64,000 nucleotides of DNA from the NCBI GenBank assembly GCA_029204225.1, contig CM055112.1, forward strand, positions 28,720,703 through 28,784,702. The letters run 5' to 3'. Position numbers and translations under genes: made by a program. Below are positions 35,485 to 47,146 of this stretch, piece by piece. The DNA is from Diphasiastrum complanatum. Its lineage: Eukaryota > Streptophyta > Lycopodiopsida > Lycopodiales > Lycopodiaceae. Positions within the stretch are counted from its first letter, which is position 1; each line of letters opens with the position of its first letter. The notes under the pieces were generated by a model. That model was not told where the DNA came from and did no database searches. It saw nothing but the letters and a program-made list of their open reading frames with translations.

Positions 35485-35870
35485 CACCTTTGAAGAAAGA
35501 CAACAAGAGCGCTCAAGGAGCAATAACTAGAGCAAAGGCTGCAGAGGAATAGAGTATATATGCACTCCCCAAAATTTGATAGGAATGCTTATGGGACAGA
35601 GATTGGCTGCTTGGACACGTGCGTCCGGGCAGCCAGTTTTCAAAAAAAAACTTGTGGTCAGGAGGGCACCGGGGCCAAAGGGCCACCGTGCTCGCAAAAT
35701 GCGAGCCCCCCTCCTACTGGGGCTTTAGAGCACGGCCCCCGCGTGGGAGTGGTTTGCCCCCGGTGCAACCCTCGCAGTTGACACGTGTCAGTCGCACGGT
35801 GCCGTCAAAAATTAGCGGGCGCGTGATTTTGCCGGGCGGCGCCAGGGTGGGTCCCGGGCGGGCGGAGTAG
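35485..35870 (-). other. GC-rich insert with two G-boxes and a TATA-like site inside copia pol
   Basis: Splits the copia pol between the GYS block and the RKSTSGF block. 35595-35870 is strongly GC-rich unlike all surroundings. It contains CACGTG at 35616-35621 and the 12-bp perfect palindrome TGACACGTGTCA at 35779-35790. A hairpin (GCTCGCA, AAA, TGCGAGC) lies near 35690-35706. In minus sense a TATATATAC-like site follows at 35552-35563. No protein is recognised. Confidence 0.6.
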
Positions 35871-36235
35871 CCTCGCAGGACGAGTGGGTCGATAGCATTT
35901 CCATCATAACATAAAATGTGATCTAAACTTTCCTGAATATATCTCATCACTCTCTTTAATGCTTTCCAATGATAGATCTTAGGATTAGACATGAATTGGC
36001 TTAACGTGCTAACAATGTATGCTAAATCTGGTCTAGTACACAGCACTGCATACATCAAAAATCCTATTAGTGAATGATAAGGGTACTTCTCTATGTTGAG
36101 TACTTCACTATCAGAATTAGCACAAGTAGGTTTATTTGTTACTATACTTGGATCCATTGGAGTATCAATTGGTTTGCAATCAGACATATGAAACTTTTCT
36201 AAAATGCCTTTTAGATATGTCTACTGGCTAAGATA
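35871..36235 (-). pseudogene. copia reverse transcriptase end (element C)
   Basis: Carries CKPIDTPMDPS, YHSLIGFLMYAVLCTRPDLA and the helix LSQFMSNPKIYHWKALKRV, then LCYDGNAID, and is cut by the GC-rich insert. The YVDD part is not present to the right, where family B copy c begins. Confidence 0.85.
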
Positions 36236-36486
36236 GATTTTCTTCTGAAGCCTATGTCTAGTAATACGAACATAATAAACGAAGGTGAATTTGTTTCAAT
36301 AAAGCAAATATTGGTTATGTGATCAAAATTTGTGTGCATACAAGTGCGCATTCATGTTGAAATCGAAGTACTTGACGGGATATGACACCTATCAAAAGTA
36401 TTTGGCTCATGCAATCAATAGATTGATGCCATGTGTCATATATCTAGAAAACTAGTGTTTGGCCATTTTAGCCACTAGAACTTGAA

Positions 36487-36626
36487 TTAAATCATATGTA
36501 CAACATATATGATTATTGTACATGAAAAGTACACTAGTTTCATACGTGGGAACAGGCTCCACACATGTGTGTTTATCCTATATACAAGATTTTTGGCCTC
36601 TACCAAGCTTATTTTTGCATTTTTCA
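36487..36626 (-). repeat. family B copy c left (3') LTR, partial
   Basis: Nearly identical to 38792-38931; begins abruptly at ATTAAATCATATG, so about 74 bp of the LTR are missing on the outer side. Confidence 0.9.
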
Positions 36627-37275
36627 CACTCCTCAAAAATCTAGATTGGTAAATGGATATTTAGGCAATGCCTTGGTGAGTATATCAGCAATGCAATCTG
36701 GTGATGAAACATGAATAGGCTTGATCTCCTTTGCTTGCACTTTCTCCCTCACGAAATGGTGTGAAATCTCAATGTGCTTTGTAGTTAGGATGGCCTAACC
36801 TTTTGTGCCATAATTCCACTTGAGTGAGCTCCTCCCTTTCCATGTTCACACTTCCAACCATCACATTAGCATCCAATTTGAATAACCTCCTTTGCTTGGC
36901 AATACATTTTTCATCTTTCAAGATAGAACACGCTCCATGCTTGAAATGTACATCTAATCCACTATCCATAAGTTGTGCTACACTCAACAAGTCCTTTGTA
37001 ATTGAAGGTACATAAAGAACATTGTCTAGATCTACTTTTTTAGATGATCCTAGACATAAAGGAATGGATCCAACACCTACAATCTCACATTCTTGATCAC
37101 TTGCAGTGAAGATAAATCTCTTAGAACTATTGTAAGAAAGTAGATTAGAAAAGTAGTCTTTTTGGTGAGTCATGTGAGAGCTTGCCCCACTATCAATCCA
37201 CCAAGTGTCTTGATTAGATGTTTGTGGTGAGGATACCATCAAAGATAGATTGCCTTCTTCCTCCTCCTCAAGCAC
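36627..37275 (-). pseudogene. copia protease, pre-integrase and RNase H tail, joined by deletion
   Basis: Protease motif TWWIDSGASSHMT near 37190; zinc finger start LWHKRLGHPN near 36790. Immediately after it the sequence is that of the RNase H end (HHFVREKVQAKEIKPIH in sense, 36770-36700). All of integrase and RT are missing. Confidence 0.85.
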
Positions 37276-38116
37276 AAGATTGCCTTGATTGTCCTTCTCT
37301 TGGGCATTTTTCTTCTTGTAGCACTCGGATGCAAAATGTCTCTTTTTTCCACAAAAAAAAACACTTTAGCTTCTTCTTGTCCTTCTTGCTCTTGCCATTG
37401 GAACTTGATGCTCCATCTTTGCTCTCCATCTCCATGTCTTGAGTCTTCTTGGATGGAAACTTTTTCTTCTTGTCTTTCAAGGAAAAGTTAGATTTTTCAT
37501 CACCATCATTCAAAGATAAGGAACTCATCCTACTTTTGATATGAAGCATTCTACTCTCCTCACTTACAAGCACACTTTGAAGTTTTTTAATAATAGGAAG
37601 TGAATATTGAATAGCAAAAGTTTGAACAAGATTGGAATAATCATCTCCTAATCCATTCAAAATGATTTGAACTAATTTATCATCTTTGATTTTATCATCT
37701 ATAGAAGACAACTCCTTATTCAAAGATTTGATCCTAAAGACATCATTTTGGGCACTTTCACTACTCCGTTTCATGCTTTGAAGGATTTGATTCCTAAGAA
37801 TGAGTATCCTTGAAGGATTCTTGGATTCATAAATTTCTTTTAATGAATCCCATGCCTCTTTGGATGTGGTACAAGATGAGATTTCCTTCAAAAGTTCATT
37901 ACTTGCATTCATTTTTATGCAATGTAATGCAACTCTACATCTCTTTTTGTACTTTGCCAATTCAACTCCTCCTTGAGGTTCTATTTCCACCTCAAGTACT
38001 ATGTCATAAAGATCATGAAGTACAAGCAAAGACTCCATTCGAACTATCCAAGTAGCATAATTAGTGGATGTAAGCCTTTCACTAGCTTCAAGCAAAAACC
38101 CACCCATTGATGCCAT
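37268..38116 (-). pseudogene. copia gag (family B copy c), frameshifted in the zinc knuckle
   Basis: ATG 38116. About 250 residues of UBN2-type gag stay open: EASERLTSTNYATW near the start, LVQIILNGLGDDYSNLVQ mid-protein, then a KSKKDKKKLKCF lysine-rich tail. The knuckle that should read CFxCGKK...H is lost at a run of nine A (near 37355-37363), where one base shifts the frame; the next frame continues into protease at 37275. Gag itself could still be made. Confidence 0.85.
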
Positions 38117-38704
38117 TTTTTAATGTGAAAAAGCACTAGAAACTCTTATGGTTTCTCTAAGAGATCTGAACCTAAAGTCTTCTAGCAATTAGAAAGGTTA
38201 TAGACATAATCCTATCACTCATGAACCAATCTAGAATGATGAAAATTTAGATTCTAGTCTCAAACTTGCAAAATCACTCCTTAATCTATGATTTTTAGCA
38301 ATATCTCTCTTCAACTTCAACATACACTCAAAAAATCAGAGTAGATCAATTAATGCACCTAATTTAAGCTTCAAATTTGATTTTTTGGCTGATATAATCC
38401 AAGAACTAATCAAAGGATTAGATTCTCTATAGAAAATGCTTGATTTTGCACTAAAAATCACTCAAATTGGGTGTGTGAGTCAAATTGTACAAATTTTTGA
38501 AATTTCTCAGCCAAAACTGGAGCTGTACGGCCTCACGCGTGTGAAAAGCGTTCCTACAGCCCACAACAAGTTCTGGTCCAAAAATTTTGAGGATATTTAT
38601 CAAATCCAACTCGCTACCCAAAATTTGACTAGTTTCCTAGAACTTGCTAATTCTGGCTTTGATTTGGATCAACCCTATCAATTTCAATAAAACCTCTTGT
38701 ACTT

Positions 38705-38717
38705 GGCTCTGATACCA
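38705..38717 (-). other. primer binding site, tRNA-iMet type
   Basis: Sense TGGTATCAGAGCC, perfect, abutting the LTR end at 38718. Confidence 0.95.
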
Positions 38718-38931
38718 TGTGAAAAAAGTACAAAATGAACCAAGAGTGGATCCTAATCTGATCCTCAATAGGGATTGGATGTTAGATTGGATTAAATCAT
38801 ATGTACAACATATATGATTATGGTACATGACAAGTACACTAGTTTCACACGTGGGAACAGGCTCCACACATGTGTGTTTATCCTATATACAAGATTTTTG
38901 GCCTCTACCAAGCTTATTTTTGCATTTTTCA
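38718..38931 (-). repeat. family B copy c right (5') LTR, 214 bp
   Basis: TG at 38718 after the primer site and CA at 38930-38931. Short for a copia LTR. Confidence 0.88.
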
Positions 38932-39299
38932 GAAGTACTCTATAAGACTTTTTTAATTTCAAATTTTCAAATTGGAGGAAAAATGATTTTCCCTCTCCCA
39001 CTCACACCTTCCAGGATGCTAACCTATTTGGCACTATAAGATCATGTTTTTTTCAACGGTTTCTCTCTACAACACCAGAGAAGGGTTCTTTCTTCTATCA
39101 TTTGTTGAAAGTGCGCCCTACCAGCTCATAGATCAACGCTATTCTAGCATACGGTATGCATCTGTCTCTCTTTTGCTTGGTTCTCTCAATGTTGTACTCT
39201 CACAAGGATGATGCTTTGATAACCTCCAGCTACTGTTTATGTTTGTTCATCACACGAAAGAATAAAAAGAGCTTTCGTAGGATTGAGAAATATGGTAGT
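38932..39299. other. no recognisable gene
   Basis: AT-rich, no motif found. Confidence 0.5.
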
Positions 39300-39935
39300 C
39301 TAGCGATGGACAGCACTCTTTAAGTATGGAAACATGCCCATCCTGCCTCAATAGACAACGATGGACATTTCCTTTCATTTGGCAACCGTTCATGAGACCA
39401 TAAGCAATGGTCTGATGGCCACCTTTCAACCATTAAAAAACTCATGTAAGCTTTTATTGAGAGCGATGAAAGGGTGCCTTCACCCACTGGTATGATAATC
39501 ACTTTTTCACACAAAAGATGGTCGTTGTCCAACGATGGACAACTTACTCTTCATCTTGATAAAATTTATTGAATAGCGAGGTCGCTATCCAGCGATGGAC
39601 AACTGACTCTTCACCTTGATAAGTATGAATGAATAATGACTCTGTTGTCCAACAATGGACAACTAACTCTTCATCTTGATAAATATGAAGTGAATAATAG
39701 ATAATGAGGTATGTTGTCCCCAATGATGGACACTATGACCTTTTCTAGCACTTGTTTATTTATCACTTTACACACAAAGCATCCTACTATCCAGCGATTG
39801 ATAGTAAGATCATTTACTCTTCATTCACTAATAGCTCTTGGCTATCAATGGCTCACTATCCAGCAATGGACTACAAACTCTTACTAGCTTGTTTGATATT
39901 CTTTATATAATTATCCTCTTCTATCTAGTGGTGGA
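39300..39935. repeat. minisatellite-like block built on the palindrome GTCCA-N4-TGGAC
   Basis: The motif TCCA(A/G)CGATGGACA recurs at about 39300, 39355, 39525, 39587, 39647, 39716, 39790, 39860 and 39925, in decaying form. Between 39525 and 39720 units are 60-69 bp and share ACTCTTCATCTTGATAA. Each motif core can fold on itself. No coding frame. Confidence 0.8.
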
Positions 39936-40162
39936 TGGATGAAGACGTTAGAGCTCAATTCTTGTGGTAGAATGACTCTCTTAAAAATTTTCATATATCT
40001 TTGGCCTTATAGTACTAAACTGATAATTTTCTATGATGTAGCATCATCATACTGCTCCGGCTTTTTCTTTGTACGTTTCGGTTTACCTCTGAACCAAAAC
40101 ACTAGCTATCTCAACAAAAAGGTATGGTACCTAATGATTCTCCATAAAGCAAGTTATCTAAC

Positions 40163-41373
40163 TGTTGTAAAGCTATCTTCATAAGCTTTGCTTCCGGCGC
40201 CAACATTGTCCCCGGCGCCAGCAATGCCCCTGCTGCTCCCGGCGCCGATGCCACTGTGACCAGAATCTAGCCGGCGCCAAGTTTCTATGGCTGAAAATCT
40301 TTGATCGGTTCTAGCGAAGTCCAAAGAGCTCAGATCGATGTGCAATCACCTCACACAATCTAGGCATGATTAAAGGAAGCCTGGGGATCAATAAAATCTA
40401 GAGAGAGAAATGACTTTCTAGAAAGAGAAAATTTGAGAGAGAGAAAAACGTGCTTTACCAGCTTGGGTAGAGTGCTTGGTATGAGGGGGTGCCGAATCCC
40501 ACCAATACTATAGGGGAGTGCGGGTTGCGACTCATGGCAAGCTCCAACCAAGTCTCAGCCTCCCTTGCTGGAATGTTGTCATGGCTCTCGCCTTGGCATG
40601 CTAGCGTCCCGAAGACTAGGGTCAGTCACACACTTGAAATGTAACCTTCTCAGATTTATCAATAAAGTGGGATTTTTCTCAAACTGACTCTGATTACCTT
40701 TTGGGTTTCAGTGTTCAGTAAAAGCGCCAATTGTAAGGCCGCTTCAAAATTTTTAAGTTGGCACATAGTTGAGGGTCGTATCTCGGGACGCCAGCGGTAT
40801 GCCGTCAGGACCATTCGGTCCGTGGCACCAGCGGTATGCTGTCGGGACCAATTGGTCCAGGAACTGATTGTCTCCATATCTATCGCGGCTTGTGGTTCTG
40901 AGTATTCCTTGCATGAACATGAATGGGTTAGGCTCTTGGGGAACGGGCTCTAACCTGTCGGCTGAGTTGGATGGCTTGCTTGGGTGGAAGTTACCTGTTT
41001 ATGGCTGTCTAGTCTGGTGTGGCATTAGGTTGGCTTCTAGCGCTCGTGACGAAGCTTTTACTTGGTTAAGTTTGATGTAAGTCAGACCGCTTGCTTGGAA
41101 TGGATGTTACTCATTTGTAACAAAGCTTCGAGTTGGTTCAATTTGATGTATGTCGGACGGCTTGCTTGGAGGGAAGTCACCCACATTGGGACCCCCGATC
41201 TGGCATGGCGCCAGGTTGGATCTCAATGTTGGTTTTTGGAATTTCAAGTTGGTTAAGTCTGATCGTTGTTGGCGAGTTGGTTGCTTGTATGTCAAGTGGG
41301 TTTGGATGGCAAAAGTTGAAGGCTGGGAAGCTAAGTCGTGGTTCCTGGCTCCCTTTGGGATGCCTGCGCTACA
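40163..41373 (+). repeat. 5' LTR, 1211 bp
   Basis: Contains several CCGGCGCC phrases (40195-40275), an AATAAAG site near 40662, and internal repeats of a GGCTTGCTTGG phrase near 40974, 41090 and 41158. Confidence 0.88.
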
Positions 41374-41375
41374 TG

Positions 41376-41388
41376 TGGTATCAGAGCC
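41376..41388 (+). other. primer binding site, tRNA-iMet type
   Basis: TGGTATCAGAGCC, perfect, two bases after the LTR end. Confidence 0.93.
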
Positions 41389-41910
41389 GACTGGCCGGTC
41401 AGCTATGCGGATCTCACGAAAATGGCCACAGTTTGGGGTTCATCAAGACAACTGTTGTGCAAGGTGTTGTCCATAGTGTAAGCATGGGTGCGTCCACGGT
41501 CGGGGTGGTCAACAGAACGGAGGACTTGATGAGTCAAGGTGCTGCCCTTGAGGTGTAAGCACGGTCAGTTCTCGCGATTTGGGCCTGGCGCTGTCTGCAC
41601 ATAGGACAGATGAGGCAGTGTGCTGCCATTAGGTTGGTGTAAGCACAGTCTGTGCCTTGTGGGGTGTGGGGCGACATATTCGAACTGTACGGGTTAACCA
41701 TTGATACTGAGATGCTGCTCGAATTTGAGTGTAAAGCACGGGTGGTTAGCTGCCGGTGCGGGATAGCTGCCGGTATTTCGAACGGACGCTAAGGGACAGT
41801 TTGCGTTGAGATCGGACTAGTGCAAACTCTGGGTGCATGTATCTGATTCAAAGAGAGCTACTTGAAGCCAAGCTCGATGTACACTTCTTGTTTTGACTGT
41901 GAGGCAACTG

Positions 41911-42093
41911 ACCCCCGCTCTGGCATGGTGTGAGGTTGGATCTCAATGTTGGTTTTTGGAACTTCAAGTTGGTTAAGTCTGATCGTTGTTGGCGAGTTGG
42001 CTGCTTGTATGTCAAGTGGGTTTGGATGGCAAGAGTTGAACGCTGGGAAGCTAAGTCGTGGTTCCCGGCTCCCTTTGGGATGCCTGCGCTACA
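41911..42093 (+). repeat. partial 3' LTR
   Basis: Aligns with 41191-41373 at a constant offset of 720 bp. Confidence 0.92.
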
Positions 42094-42098
42094 CTAAC

Positions 42099-42777
42099 TC
42101 ACTCCAAATATGTCTTATATATGGTTTCTCCATAACTCTTTATAAGCAAATATGTGTTAAAAAGCGTTTTTTGGCTTTCTATGACTCAAAGAGAAAGAAT
42201 CATCTCAAAGCAAAAGAAGCAATGGCAGCCTCTCAAGAAGCCAGGTCTACAACCATTCAGGTACACTTTTTTAGAGTAAGCAAACTCTTTGCAGTTTCAG
42301 CAAGCATGGTATGTTCAGCTCTATACATTCTTAAGATATAGCACTCTTCTGCACATTCGTGCTTTTACTTCCTTTCTTCGAAAAAAGAAACGACATAATA
42401 TCACATGTAGCCTTGTATACAAGTCAAATCAACTCACCGTGAAACAAAACCCTGTCATAAAGTTGAATAGTAAGGACTTCAATAATACAATCTTAGACAA
42501 CATGGATATGCATAAGAGTCATGGTTTCTACTTAAGGATTGAAATGGCACAGATATGCCCTAATACCTAGTACAAACATTGGTAGTCTCTTATTAATTAT
42601 TAATCACATCTTTCCTACACAGTGTCCCTATACCGTGGTTGTTATGTTACTCATATATAACAACCATGGAAGCACTTAATTGTACCCGTCTCTCTATTAC
42701 TCTAGAATCTTGGTGAGATACGACTAGGAAGCATGGATATGCTCAAGAGTATGGACAGCAGTGCATGACATAAATTA
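42099..42777. other. spacer, no gene seen
   Basis: No coding frame of note. Contains an inverted repeat (ACCGTGGTTGTTATGTTA ... TATAACAACCATGG) at about 42633-42669. Confidence 0.5.
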
Positions 42778-42782
42778 CACTT

Positions 42783-43518
42783 TGTAGGGTCGAAGATCTT
42801 GCGTAGTATAGCCCTCCCACCTGTCAAGAAGGGTTAGATCACTAGATAGGTACCTAACTATGCATAGATGCTAATTTTAGTTAGTTTCCTACTTCCTCCC
42901 TAACTCTATTCACCACTAACACTACTCTCCCTTAACTCTACTCCTCTACTCTAACATTCATCATGATTTGGGTGAAGGAAAGGGATACAAAAGGAGAGGA
43001 AGAAAGAAGAGATGAGAAAAAGAGAGAGAGAGATGAGATGGAGGTTAGCTCAAATGCTCAATGTCATTGCTTATGGAAAAGCCTTAACTAGCATAACCAA
43101 AAAGCATGGGAAATGAAAATAACAAGCAATCACAACAACAGCATAAGCAAGATTGATTAGCAAATGAGGATGCTTGAGCTCTCAAAATGGTAGAGTCTCC
43201 TCCTCTCTATTAAGCATGAAAATAGTGTACAAATGGTGCCTTTTTATAAAATGGGAAAGGCCCTTGCCCCTCAATCCTATTGGCTAATATTCACATTGAT
43301 CCTATCCATTCATCTTGGACCCAACTTGATCCAAGGGTCCACAAAAAGTACATTGGAAATCACAAGATTCATGTGAGTCCAAAATTGGACTCAACTCTAA
43401 AAGTAAACTCTAAGTTTAGAATTGACTTTGGGCCTCAAGTTTTATTTTAATTACAAAGGGCCCAAGTCTATTATATTATTTACAACTTATTTACACTTTG
43501 TTGGGAATACCCCCAACA
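42783..43518 (-). repeat. G2 left (3') LTR, 736 bp
   Basis: Differs from the right LTR by 18 substitutions over roughly 690 aligned bases, a 9-bp indel near 42812, and a deletion of about 85 bp near its end. Confidence 0.93.
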
Positions 43519-44423
43519 TGACCCACGACCTGAAGTAGTGCCGGTCCCTCGGCACTCTGCCGGTTTAGTATAACGTTTTCTTTGCCCGCCTTTGCTGGAT
43601 CAGGTAGGTGGTGACATCCTCCATGAAGTTGAGGTGGTCCAGTTTCTTCAAGTCCTTGGGCGTGTGAAGGGACTTGTGGACTCCTCGTAGCCAATCTTGG
43701 TCGACCCATGTTTGGAATGTACGTGTCCATGGATCGTCCAGAAGCGCAACTCGGTAATACACACGAGCGATTGGCAACTGATCTTTGACTTTGTCTGAAG
43801 GTAGCGCCTTATTAAAAATATGGATGGGAGAAAATTGTCTCATTTAGTCTCGACATCCATTAGCAGTGGCTGCCGGACGGACTGTTGGATCAGGGCAATT
43901 GATATAATGGTTTGTGAACGCGGTGAGAGCCCTTCTGGCATCTACATCCATAGTCCATCCATATTCTAACTATATGATCAAATGATAGCTGGTAGGAATT
44001 TTGGTTGCAAACGGAGAACTTGGAAATTTCAGTGTAAATTTTGGCAGAGCTTTGCTAGAAAAGGTGACAAATGATTCGAATTCAGCCCTTATTTAGCAAA
44101 ATTTAGAGTGCGTATTAGGTGAAATCCACTTTCCCTTGCTCAGTTCCACCCAAATTTTGGCAGACACCTTCTTCACAAAATTCTAAGACCTCAGGGAAGT
44201 CTGCGAGAGTTCAGAAGGTGATTTGACTGTTATGCGAAGGTTTTGCAAGGGTTCAGGCTATCTGCGAGGGTTCAACTCTTGTAGGAAGTGATCTCTCGCA
44301 CAACTTGTTCCTGTAATTGGATTTTCAAGATCAGACCATGTAGGCAGGTTAATTTCACTGTTCTGATTCCATTTAGGCACCTTGCGAGGATTGGTAAGTT
44401 GATCTTGATGCTCTACGAGGGTT
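43519..44423 (-). other. G2 3' untranslated region
   Basis: No coding. Contains GCGAGGGTTC and related phrases at 44200-44290, the same motif that is dense in the leader (54180-54960). The polypurine tract next to the LTR is weak. Confidence 0.6.
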
Positions 44424-44941
44424 TCACTGTGGTGGCCAGTACTTGTGTAACCGACTACCGTTGATGGTTGTATCGAATGGTGTCCCATCTAACTTTTCTA
44501 AATTCACGGCTCCATGATTAAGCATTTTCTTGATCCGATAGGGACCTTCACCTGTGAATTTTAATTTTCCTTTGATTGCCTTGGTTTTATACATCAGGAC
44601 CAGATCTCCGGCGAAGACCCTTCTTTTGTAACCTATGATCATGCCATGTTTTGCGTCTTTCCTTTTCAACTGCCAGTGCATGCACAACTAGTAAGCGTGT
44701 TTCACAGAGTTTATGAAGAGCTTCACGACATAGCTGTAGAGATTTGGACTCACTAAGACGTTGCGTGGTGGAAATCCTTATAAAAGAAACTAAAAACTCT
44801 ACTAGCATCATAGCATCCTGACCATATACCAATTGGAAGGGTGTTTCTACTCTTTTTTGTCATTTTGGTGGATTCATCCTTGTTGTCTTTCACCGGGACT
44901 GCCATGACATTCGTCTCATGGTTGCGAATATCAACATCCAC
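44424..44941 (-). pseudogene. gypsy integrase C-terminal domain
   Basis: Frames contain VYGQDAMMLVEF, and then the end domain FAGDLVLMYKTKAIKGKLKF, GPYRIKKML, GAVNLEKLDG and NGSRLHKYW. This is the GPY/F-type C-terminal module of plant gypsy integrases. The catalytic core is absent. A frameshift near 44690 separates the two blocks. Confidence 0.85.
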
Positions 44942-45002
44942 TGTAGCTATCGCCTCTTCGGGTAGATCACTCCATCAGATCACCTAGTTGTAGCGTTGCT
45001 TC

Positions 45003-45860
45003 CTAATTCTTCTTATTCGCAGGTGCCTTGGGTGGATCGATCCTTGAGACTTTCGCCATAGCAAACTTTTGTGGTGGTTGAGCTGGTACTTTCTTGGTTC
45101 CATAACGATCTGGGTCCATGTGATGTAGGACTTGTTCATCAGTCAGCTCAATCTCCTTATTATAAGTTAGAGCATGTTGCCAAGGGACTAGATCATCGTC
45201 CACTGGGTTCTCAATAGGCTCCGCTGACAGCCATGCTACGTTTATCATATTCACCCCAAATGTGATTGGTGTGTCCATGGTGTAACATTTGGGTGAAGAT
45301 GTACTAGGTTCTGGATCTGATTCATATTGACATGTCTGGCAGTCAATAGTTGCTAATGCATCTGTCCATATCACGACATCTGTCTTTGAATCATAGTGAC
45401 CTCCCTTGGCTGGCCTTGGGCGATCAATCGTGTGATCTATCGTGGATAATCCGTCATCATCTTTGGGTGCAATAGGTTTCACCGCCCATGTGGTTGGATC
45501 AACCTTTACAGCCTGTTCTCCGTTCTCGAAGGTGAGTTTTCTCGTACCCCAGTTGTGTACTACTTGCGCAGTTGTCACCCATGGTCTTCCCAGTAAAACA
45601 TGGTATGTATATGGAGATTCAGGTATATCCATGACTACAAAAGTAATCACAAACTGCATGTTTGCTATCTTTATAGGGATATCGACAACTACACCTTTCA
45701 GTTTCACAAAGAATTGATCTGCTAGTTTGATGGCGAATCTTGCTGGCTTCAACCCTTGCAGACCCCATTTTTCATATAAAGTAGTGAAGATCAAATTGAC
45801 ACCCGATCCTCCATCCACCATTGTTGTCTCGTCCTCGTATCTCTTGTGTTTGATGGGCAA
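45003..45860 (-). pseudogene. gypsy protease region, 285 codons open
   Basis: Aspartic protease core VDGGSGVNLIF near 45810 (family DxGS/A), flap-side YTYHVLLGRPWV, and a long acidic linker with no recognised domain (45550-45003). This is the longest open piece of G2. It lies between the gag zinc knuckles and the deletion junction at about 45000. The preceding frame is interrupted near 45865-46160. Confidence 0.8.
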
Positions 45861-46161
45861 AGTGATGTTGTGTTTCTCACTTTCCCATGCTACTCTGATG
45901 TGGAGGACGTTACTTGTTCTTCATAGTCCGTACAATATACGGGATCAGGCGCTACTAGCTCCTCATCCGTTTTGGCCCATTCAGCTAGAAGGCTTTTCGC
46001 TTGTGGTGCAATCCGAGTAGTTCTCCGAGTGGTACACTAACACGGCTTGACAATAAAAGTGTGAGCCTTTCAGTGCGTGGTTCCTCAAGCTCTACCATGT
46101 GAAAAGGTAGTTCATATTGGTGCAACCGATCATTTTGATCAGTGCGCAGTGGTGAGCCCGC

Positions 46162-47070
46162 TTACGGTTCCCATTCAACGCCAACTGGAGGTTCCGTGGG
46201 ATTAACTCTTTCTTGCTCTTTTTCCTCCGCTTGTGCTTTTTGTACCCAGTGTCTTATTTTCTGGTACTGTCTTCTTTCTTCCCTCACATTCGGATATGGC
46301 ACGGAAGTTGAGGGTTGGTCGTCAGTGACCGATGTTGGTGGTGAGGGAGCCACTTCCTTTCTCTTCTGCACACGTATAACAGTTAACACAGGAGCATGGA
46401 ATTGTCGTCCTTCCGATGGCATCCCTGCTGGAACTGTTGGTTGTTGTATTGCAATGAAGTTAAGAGGTGCACTGGTTCCAAGTTTAAATGGACAATTCTT
46501 GTAACAATGACCATAACCGCATTCTCGGCAGAAGGATGTATATTGTCCCTTGTAGGGACATTCCGCAATTCTGTGTCCTTCGCCGCATCCGTAGCAGCCG
46601 TAATTTCTTCCGCCTTGACGCTGAGTTTGAGCTGCATAGGCCGCAACATATTCATTTATGGCAAGATCCATAAATGGTTCATCCGGTCCGTACCATTGTT
46701 GTTGCTCAAGTTGAGGTGGCATTTGCATCTCTGGTTACGCTGCTGTCAGGTTTACATGGGCCACTTGTTGATTGGCTGGCCCTGGTGGAGCAGGTAAGGC
46801 CATACGTTGTGGTTGATTTGGTGCGCCGTATCTTGGTGCCGCGTTGGGTGCCCTTTGATGGTAAGGATAAGAAGTCTGATAAGGACTTCTTTCCGGGGGT
46901 TGAACGAGCAAAATGCCGTATCGTGCGATGTTGCATTGCACAGATGGCAGAATCTATGTGTTAGTCTCAGATTTTGCTTTAGGACTGGACACTCGTTCTC
47001 TGTATGGTTTTGCGTGCACACTGAACACCATACATTTTCCCGTCTTGGATATTGCAGCTGGTTTGGTTCT
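46162..47070 (-). pseudogene. gypsy gag nucleocapsid with four zinc knuckles
   Basis: In sense order four CCHC boxes are visible: CSVCTQNHTENEC, CHLCNATSHDTAFC, CYGCGEGHRIAEC and CRECGYGHCYKNC. A frameshift lies between boxes two and three (near 46930) and a stop at about 46735. Between them is a Pro/Gln-rich linker. Most retroelement gags have one or two such boxes. Confidence 0.82.
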
Positions 47071-47146
47071 GGGTGATGTGGCGTTACTGCTACAGCTCCT
47101 TGTAAGGCCTTTAGTTTTGGTCAAACTGCGTCATAAGTTGCTCCAT

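Larger units (their letters stand above)
36487..38931 (-). mobile_element. copia family B copy c, internally deleted
   Basis: Right (5') LTR 38718-38931 starts TGTGAAAA and ends TTTTTCA. A perfect tRNA-Met primer site is at 38705-38717. Gag, protease and the pre-integrase zinc finger follow; then a deletion near 36780 jumps to the RNase H end, a purine tract (GAGGAGTG in sense) and a left LTR of which only 36487-36626 remains. The shared 140 bp of the two LTRs differ at 3 positions, suggesting a fairly recent insertion. Confidence 0.9.
40163..42093 (+). mobile_element. LTR retrotransposon remnant with full 5' LTR and partial 3' LTR
   Basis: Perfect target duplication CTAAC at 40158-40162 and 42094-42098. 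The 5' LTR (40163-41373) begins TGTTGTAAAG and ends GCGCTACA. A perfect primer site follows two bases later. A 537-bp internal piece without recognised coding precedes the last 183 bp of the 3' LTR (41911-42093). Those 183 bp differ from the 5' LTR at 9 sites, about 5 percent. Related to the solo LTR at 15633-16554. Coding content is lost, so the superfamily cannot be proved. Confidence 0.9.

Noticed and set aside
40868-42341. Several plus-strand frames of 60-140 codons
   Set aside because: They lie in LTR sequence and repeat between the two LTR portions; no domain is recognisable.
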